Positions 25,810 to 34,423 of a DNA stretch of 64,000 nt are shown piece by piece; positions within the stretch are counted from its first letter, which is position 1; every line of letters starts with the position of its first letter. The notes beneath the pieces were generated by a model. That model ran no database searches and had not been told where the DNA came from. It was given only the letters and a program-made list of their open reading frames with translations. The position numbers and the translations under genes were made by a program. This stretch comes from HyVt-105 sp049975425 (GTDB lineage: Bacteria > Bacteroidota > Bacteroidia > Bacteroidales > VadinHA17), in the NCBI GenBank assembly GCA_049975425.1, contig JBNGDI010000005.1:62001-126000 (forward strand), read 5' to 3'.

Positions 25810-28164
25810 TCATCCGGAGGCCAGGTTGAAATAAAATACGGCTCCTTCCCCTTCTTTTCCTTCGGCCCAGATTTTGCCTCCGTGCCGCTGTATGATCTTT
25901 TTTGCGTGGGCCAGTCCGATTCCGGTCCCTTCAAATTCATCATCCAGGTGCAGTCGCTGGAACACACCGAAAATCCTTTCGGCGTATTTCATCCGGAATC
26001 CCACACCGTTGTCTTTTACATAATAAACCGTGCGTCCGTCGATTATTTTTTTTCCCACGGAAATCACCGCCTTTTCTTCCTTTCCGGTATATTTTACCGC
26101 GTTTGAAATCAAATTGTACACCACCTGCCGCAGGAGGGAGGGGTCGGCAACCACTTCCCCCAGAGGTTCGATCTCCCAATGGATGTTTCTGTCGCGGGTT
26201 TCAGGTAAAAATTCGTTGATCACTTCAGTAAACAACAGGTTCAGATTGAAACGAATAAGGTGCAGTTCCGACCGCCCTGCCCGGGAAAACACCAGAAGGT
26301 TTTCAATCATTTCACCCAGGCGTTTGACCGATTCGCAAATATTCAAAAGGTATTGCTTCCCGGTTGTGTCGAGCTGATTGTAGCTCCGCTCCCTGAGCAT
26401 TTCTGCAAACCCGTCGATATGCCTGAGGGGAGCCCTCAGATCATGTGAAACGGAATAACTGAACGACTCCAGTTCACGGTACGCCTCACGCAACTCGGCT
26501 GTTCTGGCTTTAACCCTTTCTTCCAGTTCTTCATTCATCCTTAGGATGGCCTGCTCAGCTTCCTTTCTGGCAGTGATATCCGTTAAAAGCCCCTGCAGGG
26601 CAAACGATTCCTCCCCGTCGATGGACCGCATCTGCCGGCCCGATACCCCATACCATCGATACACCCCCTCCGAGGCTCTGAAACGGAATTCGAAATAATA
26701 ATCGGAGGGATTCTTTTCCCGGTATGCTTCCAGCGATTTCTCAAAAGGCCCGCGGTCGTCGGGATGCAGGTATGAATAAATATCACTTCCCTCAGGGGAA
26801 GCCTTCTGCCTGTATCCAAGATCCTCCCAGAAGTTATCGGAAAACATCAGGGAGTGTTCCTGCGGGGCATAGAAAAAGGTGTAATACTTGGCCGCTCTCA
26901 TAGCCAGCTTCAGTTGCTGCTCCCTGTATTCCAGCGCCAGCTGTGTTTCTTTCAGGAAATGTATATCGGAATGTGTCCCGATCATTCGCAGGGGTTTCCC
27001 TTCCCCGTCTTTTTCCACCACTTTCCCACGGTCGAGGATCCACCGGTATTCCCCCTTTTTTGTCAGAATACGGTATTCGATACTGTAATAGGGGGTTTCC
27101 CCCTCCAGGTGCCGTTGCAGTTCATGTTGCACCTGTGAAACATCATCGGGATGTACCAGTTTTTCCCAGGAAGAAATGTCATTGGGAATTTCCTCCCTGC
27201 GGTATCCCAGCATTTCTTTCCAACGGTTTGAAAAAAAGACTTCATTTTCCGGGATGTTCCAGTCCCACACCCCATCTCCGCTGCCTTCCAGGGCAAACTT
27301 CCAGCGTTCTTCACTGAGCTTCAGTTCTTCTATAAGTTTCTTTTCCCGGGTAATATTTTCATAAGTACCCAGGATACCGGTGATATTCCCTTCCTCATCG
27401 GTTACAGGCACCTTATTTGTACGCAGCCAGATGATATCACCGTCGGGTGTTGTCTGGGGTTCTTCATACCCCATTTTAGGTTTACCGGTTCTCAGTACTT
27501 CGCGGTCATCAGACTGATAGGCTTCGGCATTGGATTTCCATCCCAGCTGGGTATCGTCTTTTCCAACAATATCTTTCGATGAGCTCAGTCCGGCATCCAG
27601 GGCAAACCAGCGGTTCGATCCCCGAAATTTCAGGTTTTTGTCTTTCCAGAAAATCCTCTGTGGGATATTATTGATCACAAGCTCAAGCGTTCTTCGGGCT
27701 TCTTCCGCCTCTTTATCCCTTCCTTCCCCCGGATCCATTTCTCTGGTGATCTCCAGCCCTCCCAGCAATTTCCCGTTGTCGTCCCGCACAGGGATTCCAC
27801 TTACCAGCCAGCATCGCCCATCGGAAGAAGTTACACCGCGGGTAACCATTTTTCCCGTATCTATAGCTTCCCGCACCGGACAATGATCGCAGGGACGGTT
27901 CAGATTTTTCAGGGCGGCCGGGCATTTTTCTCCCCGGCTCTGCTTCCAGTATTTTCCTGCCTTCGATTTACAGGCAGCCATATTGGCCCATAACATTTCC
28001 ATTTGCGGGGAAAAAAATACCGCCTCCTCTACCAGCGATTCGAGTATGTTTCGGTAAGGCACTTCCTGTTCATCAGCGGCACGACGGGAGGAAGATGATT
28101 TGCCGGCACTACTGCCGGTAACTACTTTCTTTGCCTGCACAGGCCTGGGTTTCCTGGTTTTCAT
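25810..28164 (-). CDS. PAS-domain sensor histidine kinase
   Basis: 784 residues with no membrane helix; the first 30 residues are basic and Ser/Arg rich. Four PAS units follow (about 35-145, 155-275, 280-400 and 410-535). The first has a cysteine cluster (EKCPAALKNLNRPCDHCPV) seen in some redox or ligand-responsive PAS domains. A coiled coil (about 535-565) leads to HisKA with YSVSHDLRAPLRHIDGF (His about 574) and HATPase (YVKDNGVGFRMKYAERIFG, GTGIGLAHAKKII). It resembles the bacteriophytochrome-type kinase core. It starts 24 bp after dnaX stops and ends 97 bp before the next kinase, so all three may be cotranscribed. Confidence 0.9.
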   Translation of the reverse strand: MKTRKPRPVQAKKVVTGSSAGKSSSSRRAADEQEVPYRNILESLVEEAVFFSPQMEMLWANMAACKSKAGKYWKQSRGEKCPAALKNLNRPCDHCPVREAIDTGKMVTRGVTSSDGRCWLVSGIPVRDDNGKLLGGLEITREMDPGEGRDKEAEEARRTLELVINNIPQRIFWKDKNLKFRGSNRWFALDAGLSSSKDIVGKDDTQLGWKSNAEAYQSDDREVLRTGKPKMGYEEPQTTPDGDIIWLRTNKVPVTDEEGNITGILGTYENITREKKLIEELKLSEERWKFALEGSGDGVWDWNIPENEVFFSNRWKEMLGYRREEIPNDISSWEKLVHPDDVSQVQHELQRHLEGETPYYSIEYRILTKKGEYRWILDRGKVVEKDGEGKPLRMIGTHSDIHFLKETQLALEYREQQLKLAMRAAKYYTFFYAPQEHSLMFSDNFWEDLGYRQKASPEGSDIYSYLHPDDRGPFEKSLEAYREKNPSDYYFEFRFRASEGVYRWYGVSGRQMRSIDGEESFALQGLLTDITARKEAEQAILRMNEELEERVKARTAELREAYRELESFSYSVSHDLRAPLRHIDGFAEMLRERSYNQLDTTGKQYLLNICESVKRLGEMIENLLVFSRAGRSELHLIRFNLNLLFTEVINEFLPETRDRNIHWEIEPLGEVVADPSLLRQVVYNLISNAVKYTGKEEKAVISVGKKIIDGRTVYYVKDNGVGFRMKYAERIFGVFQRLHLDDEFEGTGIGLAHAKKIIQRHGGKIWAEGKEGEGAVFYFNLASG

Positions 28165-28188
28165 GGAACCGGATCAATGGGTGACCGA

Positions 28189-29925
28189 TCAGTCAAAATC
28201 CAGATTAAACTTCTGTTTCAGATCTTTCAGTACCGGATTTTTTTTTGACATGTGCTCAAATTTTTCTTCGGAGGTATAGGGTTGGGTTTTTTCTTCGTCT
28301 TCCAGTACTGTGGTTTTAATGGTGATCCGTTTATTCCCCAGCTCGCGGCGAAGATGCTTCTGCAAATCGGGCCTGACTTCCCGGTTAAAATCTTCCTCCT
28401 GCACCCGGTTACTCATTATCAGTGGAATAACGAAATCTTCATTCATTTGCAGGTTCTGGTTTTTCATGGCACTGTATATCCGGGGGTATTCTTCTTTTAC
28501 CGATTCGGCAAAACCTGTCCAGGCTTTGGTGAGTTGTTCCGGAGAAAAATCATTTGCTCCGGCCTCCTCTGTTTCCGTGGCCGGATCGGCACTGGTATTC
28601 TTTTCTTCCTGCACAGAGGCATATTTCTTTTTGTTTCCTCCGAGCACGTCTTTTATGGACAGGCTATGGTTTGTATACACGTTTTTCTTTCCTGTATCGG
28701 GATTATCCTTCATTACGGGAGAGGGGGGAGGAATGTTGTTTTTTTTTACCTGTTTTTCATCATTTCCTGAACCGGATTCTTTCTTTTCAACAGGTTTTGC
28801 AGAAGGAGCATTCATCTCCTTTTTCTCTTTTTTCTCTGCCAGGCGGCAAAGTTTGATCAAGGCGATCTCAACATGCAGTCTCTGGTCTTTGCTGTGCCGG
28901 TATGCTATATCGCATTCATTGCAGATGTCCAGCGCTCTGAACAGAAAACCGGAAGAAGTCAGAGATGTCTGCTCCCGGTACCTACCGGCAATGGAAGCCG
29001 CTACATCCATCAGAGAAAAGGTTTGCTGATCTTTGCACATGAGCAGGTCTCTGAAATGCCTGGTCAGCCCCACAATAAAATGCTGCGGATCGAAACCTCT
29101 CTCCATGATCTCATTAAACAACAGCATTGTTTCCGTAACATTCCCTTCCAGAAAAGCTGCGGTCATTTTGAAATAATATTCATAATCCAGTACATTCAGG
29201 CTTTCGATCACTTTTTCATAACTCATCTTTTTGCCCGAGTAACTGGATATCTGATCAAAAACAGACAGGGCATCACGCATTGCCCCATCGGCTTTCTGCG
29301 CAATGATGTTCATTGCTTCGGGTTCCGCTTCTATTCCCTCCTTTTCCGCCACATGCTGCAGGTGGTTCATGATATCGGGCACCCTGATACGGTGGAAGTC
29401 GAAGATCTGGCAACGGGAAAGGATAGTGGGAATAATCTTTTCCTTCTGGGTGGTGGCCAGGATGAAAATGGCATGAGCAGGAGGCTCTTCCAGGGTTTTC
29501 AGGAAAGCATTGAAGGCCGATGCAGACAGCATGTGCACCTCATCGATGATATAAATGCTGTATTTCCCGATCTGGGGTGGCACACGGATTTGATCGATCA
29601 GGTTCCTGATATCTTCCACCTTGTTATTGGAAGCCGCATCCAGTTCGTGAATATTGTAGGAACGTGATTCGTTAAATGCCAGGCAGGATTCGCAGGCATT
29701 GCAGGCTTCCGTATCGTCCCCCAGGTTCATGCAATTGATGGTTTTTGCAAAAAGCCGGGCGCAGGTGGTCTTTCCCACTCCCCTGGGCCCGCAGAACAGG
29801 TAGGCATGTGCCAGCTGTTTCTGGCGGATGGCATTCTTCAATGTTCTGGTAATCGATTCCTGGCCGATGACCTGGTCGAAACGAACCGGCCGGTATTTTC
29901 TGGCAGATACAATAAATTTTCCCAT
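28189..29925 (-). CDS. dnaX: DNA polymerase III subunits gamma and tau
   Basis: 578 residues from the ATG at 29925 (MGKFIVSARKYRPVRFDQVI); a TTG four codons earlier is less likely. It is the ATPase of the clamp-loader complex. Walker A is GPRGVGKTTCARLF; the zinc module is CMNLGDDTEACNACESC; Walker B is IYIIDEVHMLS; sensor 1 follows at LATTQKEKI; the SRC motif is LSRCQIFDF. Residues about 370-470 form a low-complexity Lys/Glu/Pro linker, and the last 100 residues are a tau-like tail. No obvious A-run frameshift site was picked out for making gamma, although AAAAAACAA-type runs occur near 28740. It diverges from rpsF across about 200 bp. Confidence 0.94.
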   Translation of the reverse strand: MGKFIVSARKYRPVRFDQVIGQESITRTLKNAIRQKQLAHAYLFCGPRGVGKTTCARLFAKTINCMNLGDDTEACNACESCLAFNESRSYNIHELDAASNNKVEDIRNLIDQIRVPPQIGKYSIYIIDEVHMLSASAFNAFLKTLEEPPAHAIFILATTQKEKIIPTILSRCQIFDFHRIRVPDIMNHLQHVAEKEGIEAEPEAMNIIAQKADGAMRDALSVFDQISSYSGKKMSYEKVIESLNVLDYEYYFKMTAAFLEGNVTETMLLFNEIMERGFDPQHFIVGLTRHFRDLLMCKDQQTFSLMDVAASIAGRYREQTSLTSSGFLFRALDICNECDIAYRHSKDQRLHVEIALIKLCRLAEKKEKKEMNAPSAKPVEKKESGSGNDEKQVKKNNIPPPSPVMKDNPDTGKKNVYTNHSLSIKDVLGGNKKKYASVQEEKNTSADPATETEEAGANDFSPEQLTKAWTGFAESVKEEYPRIYSAMKNQNLQMNEDFVIPLIMSNRVQEEDFNREVRPDLQKHLRRELGNKRITIKTTVLEDEEKTQPYTSEEKFEHMSKKNPVLKDLKQKFNLDFD

Positions 29926-30066
29926 AATCTCTGTCAATCAGCTAATTATTATTTCCCCGTGACGCACAGGGAGGTTCACCTACAAATATATTCATTGGGA
30001 AACAATAATCCGTGAAATCCGGGTGAATATCGCCGGGTTGTGGAAAAAAAATCAGTCCGAACGGGG

Positions 30067-30097
30067 TTTGAATAATCACAAATTATTTCTATTTTTG
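30067..30097 (+). promoter_or_regulatory. Promoter of the rpsF-rpsR-rplI operon
   Basis: TTTG at 30067-30070 and TATTTTTG at 30090-30097 are perfect -33 and -7 elements of the Bacteroidetes promoter, 19 bp apart. The expected start near 30104 is about 25 nt upstream of rpsF. Confidence 0.75.
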
Positions 30098-30128
30098 CGA
30101 GCCAAATAAAAACCCAAATATTGAGACC

Positions 30129-30482
30129 ATGTTGAATCATTACGAGACCGTTTTCATTGCAACTCCCGTTTTGTCTGATATTCAGATGAAGGAAGCGGTC
30201 AAAAAATTCAAAAAGATCCTCACCGATCAGGGTGCAAAGATCGTGCATGAGGAAAACTGGGGGCTGAAAAAACTGGCCTACCCTATTCAAAAAAAGTCAA
30301 CCGGCTTCTATTACCTGATCGAGTTCGAGGGGGAAGGAAAAGTGGTTGACAAACTGGAAACCGAATACCGGCGTGATGAACGGATTATCCGCTTCCTGAC
30401 CTTCAAAATGGAAAAATACGCCGTGGAATATGCCGAGAAGAAAAGGAAACAGAAACAAACCGAAAAAAAGGAGGAGGAATAG
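30129..30482 (+). CDS. rpsF: 30S ribosomal protein bS6
   Basis: 117 residues. The protein binds the central domain of 16S rRNA together with bS18. The start MLNHYETVFIATPVLS and the block GLKKLAYPIQKKSTGFYYLI are characteristic of bS6. The C terminus is a Lys/Glu-rich tail (EKKRKQKQTEKKEEE) typical of Bacteroidota, where the 16S anti-Shine-Dalgarno environment is unusual. It is first in the three-gene ribosomal operon and ends three bases before rpsR starts. In E. coli the operon also has priB, which is absent here. Confidence 0.97.
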   Translation: MLNHYETVFIATPVLSDIQMKEAVKKFKKILTDQGAKIVHEENWGLKKLAYPIQKKSTGFYYLIEFEGEGKVVDKLETEYRRDERIIRFLTFKMEKYAVEYAEKKRKQKQTEKKEEE

Positions 30483-30485
30483 GCC

Positions 30486-30755
30486 ATGGCACAGAATCAG
30501 TCGGAAATCAGATATCTCACCCCGCCTTCGGTAGAGATTAAAAAGAAAAAATTCTGCCGCTTCAAGAAGAACCGGATCAAATACATTGATTATAAAGATC
30601 CCGAGTTTTTAAAGAAATTTCTGAATGAGCAGGGAAAGATCCTTCCGAGAAGGATTACCGGCACATCGCTCAAATACCAGCGAAAAGTAGCCAGGGCTGT
30701 CAAACGGGCCCGCCACCTGGCCCTGCTGCCTTATGTAACCGATATGTTAAAATAA
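30486..30755 (+). CDS. rpsR: 30S ribosomal protein bS18
   Basis: 89 residues. bS18 pairs with bS6 on the small-subunit platform. Visible features are KKKFCRFKKNRIKYIDYKD, RRITGTSLKYQRKVARAVKR and ARHLALLPYV, which are strong family signatures. One cysteine is present, as in many bS18 proteins. It sits three bases behind rpsF and 17 before rplI, giving a compact operon. Confidence 0.97.
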   Translation: MAQNQSEIRYLTPPSVEIKKKKFCRFKKNRIKYIDYKDPEFLKKFLNEQGKILPRRITGTSLKYQRKVARAVKRARHLALLPYVTDMLK

Positions 30756-30772
30756 TTGAGGGAGGGAACATC

Positions 30773-31219
30773 ATGGAAATCATACTGAAACAGGATATCC
30801 CGAACCTGGGCGGCAAGGACGACATCATCCAGGTAAAAGACGGCTTCGCAAGAAATTATTTGATTCCCAAAGGGTACGCCATTGCCGCCACCGCCTCAGC
30901 CAGAAAGATCCTGGCTGAAAACATCAGGCAGCGGGCCCATAAAGAAGAGAAAATCATGGAAGAGGCCAGAGGGGTGGCCCAAAAAATGGAAGGGATCAGC
31001 CTGACCATCGGGGCCAAGACCAGCTCCAAGGGAAAGGTGTTCGGATCGGTCAACAACATACAGATTGCCGAAGCATTAAAGGAAAAAGGGTTTGACATTG
31101 ACCGTAAAAACATCCTGATCAAGGACGAGCCCGTCAGGGAAGTGGGCAAATATGTGGCCACAGTCAAACTTCACAGGGAAGTTAGTGTGGATATTGAATT
31201 CGAAGTAGTTTCCGAATAA
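30773..31219 (+). CDS. rplI: 50S ribosomal protein bL9
   Basis: 148 residues. bL9 binds 23S rRNA near the L1 stalk and helps maintain reading frame. The N-terminal domain has MEIILKQDIPNLGGKDD and VKDGFARNYLIPKGYA, the family signature. A long connecting helix (about 42-75) leads to the C-terminal domain (GKVFGSVNNIQIAEALKEKG). It is the last gene of the operon, closed by a perfect terminator five bases beyond the stop. Confidence 0.97.
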   Translation: MEIILKQDIPNLGGKDDIIQVKDGFARNYLIPKGYAIAATASARKILAENIRQRAHKEEKIMEEARGVAQKMEGISLTIGAKTSSKGKVFGSVNNIQIAEALKEKGFDIDRKNILIKDEPVREVGKYVATVKLHREVSVDIEFEVVSE

Positions 31220-31220
31220 T

Positions 31221-31251
31221 AAAAAATCCCCCGGCCCGGGGGATTTTTTTT
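31221..31251. terminator. Bidirectional intrinsic terminator between rplI and ridA
   Basis: ATCCCCCG (31226-31233) pairs with CGGGGGAT (31237-31244) around a 3-nt loop, with an A-run before and an eight-T run after. It serves convergent rplI (plus) and ridA (minus). Confidence 0.9.
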
Positions 31252-31261
31252 ATCTTTCTTG

Positions 31262-31642
31262 TCAACCTTTTACCGCAATGGTTTCAATTTCCACCCGGGC
31301 GCCCAGGGGCAGTTGTACCACACCATAAGCCACACGTGCGGGGGGATTCTCGGGATAACAGGTGGCATACACTTCATTCATGGCTCCGAAATCGCTCATA
31401 TCCCGGAGCAGACAGGTTGATTTGACCACATCTGCATAGCTGTAGCCTGCAGCCGACAGAATGGCGCCGATATTTTTCATAACCTGTTCGGTTTGCTTCT
31501 TGATTCCTCCGTCCACCAGATTCCCTGTAACAGGATCAATGGGAATCTGTCCGGAAATATAAAGCACACCATTCACCTCAATGGCCTGACTGTAAGGGCC
31601 GACAGCTTTCGGAGCATCCGATGTGTAAATAATCTTTTTCAT
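31262..31642 (-). CDS. ridA: RidA family 2-iminobutanoate/2-iminopropanoate deaminase
   Basis: 126 residues, the full length of the YjgF/YER057c/UK114 family. RidA hydrolyses reactive enamine/imine intermediates released by PLP enzymes such as threonine dehydratase. Motifs: KAVGPYSQAIEVNG, LYISGQIPIDP, and the active-site arginine in PPARVAYGVV (Arg103) followed by LPLGARVEIETIA. All features of the active RidA subgroup are kept. It is 20 bp downstream of lptD on the same strand, possibly in one transcript without a functional link. Confidence 0.94.
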   Translation of the reverse strand: MKKIIYTSDAPKAVGPYSQAIEVNGVLYISGQIPIDPVTGNLVDGGIKKQTEQVMKNIGAILSAAGYSYADVVKSTCLLRDMSDFGAMNEVYATCYPENPPARVAYGVVQLPLGARVEIETIAVKG

Positions 31643-31662
31643 AGGTTCAGGTATTTATAGTG

Positions 31663-34383
31663 TTAGTAGGCATAGGGATTATCATACCAGCTCTGGCGTT
31701 TTTCGTATTTCAGGTCACGCAAAACAGCCGACAGCACATTGATCTGGAAAGTATAGCTACGCCGGTAACCAATGGGAATAAAGCTGATACGCATTTCCCA
31801 GCAATGTAGATCCCGGTGAATATTTACCGATGTATATGAAAGTTTCTTCCCCTCAAAATCATATCCTGAGCTCAGGGATATCTTCCATTTTGGTGTCAGG
31901 CTGATGTTCCCAGAAAAACTCAGGGTCTGGGTAATCGTATTCTGATCAGGTCTGGGCCGGGTCAGGTTCAGGTTGTACCGAACATTGAAGTTCCAGGGAA
32001 CATTGAAGTCCACATATTCCTGGTACATATCGGGGCTCCGCATGGGTCTTTCCCTGTTAACAACAGGCATCTCTTCACGTGACAATTCACCCGAACCTTC
32101 GGGGGTAACCCCCTGCCGGCCCGTGGTTTCGGAAGCTCTCCCCTCTGCCCCGGAATTCAACGACATATCCAGAGAAAGATTAAAGCGGGTAAGCCTCAGC
32201 AGTTTGCCGCTTTCCTGAAAATAAAACCGGTTGATCTTCCTGCCGTTCTTATCCAGGGCATACGGATCGAAAGACCCGCCGAAAGTGATATTGATTTTGT
32301 TGAACAGACTGGTTCTTCCGCTCATACTCACGGTATTCCACCGCAGGGAATCGGCAAAAATGTTGTACGATGTGCCGAAGTTGAGGCTTTCCAGTATCTT
32401 GATTTTCCTGGCCTCTGAGGCAGTATCGTTCCTTGACCTGACTTTCATTTCCAGATTATTATTCAGGGAAAAGTTCAGACTTCCCTGCCTCCCGCGGATA
32501 GAGGGTGTGCGGTACATAGCGCCCTCGAAATAGGAATACACCTCCTGCCGGGTTCCTTCGGCATTGGTCTGCACCGTATCGTAATAGTCAGGTGTTACAG
32601 ACGACATATCCGGGGTATAACTAAAGCTGACCGAGGGGGTCAAAACATGCCGCACGGCCATGACGGGGAAGTCAGGGTTTTTGAACCGATACATCCCGTA
32701 TATTTTGGGATTCAGAGTAGCCGATATGGAAGGAGAATAGGCATGGGCATACCGCAATCCCGGTATGGTATCGACCATCACCCGTCCGTAGGTAGAATCA
32801 AGCGCTGCATCGTAATAATCGGGTTCCCAGCGCTTTTTAATTGATTGTGTATAAAGGACCCCTGTATACTGCACATTGGGGGAAATGGAAAAATTACTGA
32901 AGGGTCTGATAACGGTTGAAAGGGGGACGGAATGCTGGAAACCGTTCCGCATATTATGGAACATGGCGGAAGTGAACATGAGTGAATCAGTGGTTTTGAT
33001 CTGGTTGTCCAGCTTGGCGGAATAACTCAGCTCGATATTCTCATACCACCGGGTTTCTCCTGTGGGATTCTGTCTTTTGAACGGATAGATGCGACTCATA
33101 TTGAATGCCATACGGGGAAGGCTGAGGTCTACCGACTGGGTACGGCTGTTCTGGTTATGGTTCAGACTTCCCGAAAAATTAAAGGGGGTTCCGGGCCACC
33201 GTTTAGAAAACGAAATGCTGGAGCTTTTTTGATTGGTCAGATACTTCTCGGTCTCATAACTGTGATTGCGGTCAAAAGAACTGGAACTCATATTGACACT
33301 GGCTGAAAATGAGCTGGTGGGATTGGCCTTGGCATCCTGGCTGTGGCTCCATGAAATGGAATAGTCTCTGGTGCGGCTCCGGTTCCCGAGCAGCTTGTCG
33401 CCAGTCACATTATTGAAATACTGCAGGTTAAGATTTCCGCGGAAACGGTAACGTTTTACATAGTTCGACCCCACACGCAAACCCCAGGTCCCCTTTGAAT
33501 AGATATCGCCGGTAACTCTCAGATCAAAATAATCGCTCAGTGCGAAGTAATATCCTCCGTTTCTCAGAAAAAATCCCCGGTTTACTTCCTCGCCATATTC
33601 CGGGATCAGAATCCCCGAAGCCTGTTCCTGTTTGTTGGGAAAAAACCCGAAAGGAAGAGCCACCGGCAGGGGTATATCGGCAATAACCAGATAGGCAGGT
33701 CCTGAAACGATCTTATTCTTTGGCAGCACCTTGGCTTTTGTAAGGGCCACATAAAAATGTGGTTCGGGGGCATCGCAGGTGGTGTACTTCCCGTCCATCA
33801 GATGAATGGCCCCGTCTTCATGCCTCTTGGTACGGGTACTGTGCAGATATCCCCCCTCCTGTTCTGTTATCACTTCCCTGATGAAGCCGCGTTTGGTATC
33901 GAAATTATAACGGAGAATTTCCGATTCGAAAGTCTCCGAACCCTCCCTGAATACAGGTTTTCCGGCAATTTTCCCTGTGCTGTCGGGCAATCCGCAGGCA
34001 TACACCTCCTTATTATCCATATCCAGCTCAATATAATCGGCTTTCAGTTCAATGTTCATGTAAGTTACCACAGCATCCCCGTACAGATACACCTTTCTTT
34101 CCTTCATATCAATATCCATGGAATCAACGGAATGGTAGTCCACCGGCGCTTCCAGGCCGCCCGAAGCAGTACCGGCGGTCAGGGTATCTGCCACAGGCGG
34201 CAGGCTGTCGGTCCGGGGCAGGTACTCCGCCGTATCCGGCAAACTCAGGGTCGAATCCGGCAATATATCCCTGACCTGTGCGTTCAAGGTCATGGAAAGA
34301 AATAGCAGGATCAGTATCAGAAATTGCCGGCCGGGAAAAAGATATTGCAACTTATATACTATTTTTGTAAAAACATATTTCAT
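31663..34383 (-). CDS. lptD: LPS-assembly outer-membrane protein LptD-like
   Basis: 906 residues. A signal peptide with a hydrophobic core (FLILILLFLSMTLNAQ) is followed by a Pro/Asp-rich spacer and an OstA/LptA-like beta-jellyroll (about 80-215: DMKERKVYLYGDAVVTYMNI, ADYIELDMDNKEVYACG). The remainder is a large beta-barrel rich in alternating aromatic and serine strands. The block FGFFPNKQEQASGILIPEYG is typical of Bacteroidota LptD. The protein would place lipopolysaccharide in the outer leaflet together with an LptE that is not encoded here. The cysteine pairs used for disulfide maturation in E. coli are not evident. It diverges from the amidase gene across only 40 bp. Confidence 0.88.
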   Translation of the reverse strand: MKYVFTKIVYKLQYLFPGRQFLILILLFLSMTLNAQVRDILPDSTLSLPDTAEYLPRTDSLPPVADTLTAGTASGGLEAPVDYHSVDSMDIDMKERKVYLYGDAVVTYMNIELKADYIELDMDNKEVYACGLPDSTGKIAGKPVFREGSETFESEILRYNFDTKRGFIREVITEQEGGYLHSTRTKRHEDGAIHLMDGKYTTCDAPEPHFYVALTKAKVLPKNKIVSGPAYLVIADIPLPVALPFGFFPNKQEQASGILIPEYGEEVNRGFFLRNGGYYFALSDYFDLRVTGDIYSKGTWGLRVGSNYVKRYRFRGNLNLQYFNNVTGDKLLGNRSRTRDYSISWSHSQDAKANPTSSFSASVNMSSSSFDRNHSYETEKYLTNQKSSSISFSKRWPGTPFNFSGSLNHNQNSRTQSVDLSLPRMAFNMSRIYPFKRQNPTGETRWYENIELSYSAKLDNQIKTTDSLMFTSAMFHNMRNGFQHSVPLSTVIRPFSNFSISPNVQYTGVLYTQSIKKRWEPDYYDAALDSTYGRVMVDTIPGLRYAHAYSPSISATLNPKIYGMYRFKNPDFPVMAVRHVLTPSVSFSYTPDMSSVTPDYYDTVQTNAEGTRQEVYSYFEGAMYRTPSIRGRQGSLNFSLNNNLEMKVRSRNDTASEARKIKILESLNFGTSYNIFADSLRWNTVSMSGRTSLFNKINITFGGSFDPYALDKNGRKINRFYFQESGKLLRLTRFNLSLDMSLNSGAEGRASETTGRQGVTPEGSGELSREEMPVVNRERPMRSPDMYQEYVDFNVPWNFNVRYNLNLTRPRPDQNTITQTLSFSGNISLTPKWKISLSSGYDFEGKKLSYTSVNIHRDLHCWEMRISFIPIGYRRSYTFQINVLSAVLRDLKYEKRQSWYDNPYAY

Positions 34384-34423
34384 TCGGGCCTTCCAAAGCT
34401 ACGGAAAAATCACCAACGATCGT

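Noticed and set aside
34292..34423. Upstream start for the amidase
   Set aside because: Those codons overlap the signal-peptide region of lptD on the other strand. The ATG at 34424 gives a normal signal sequence.
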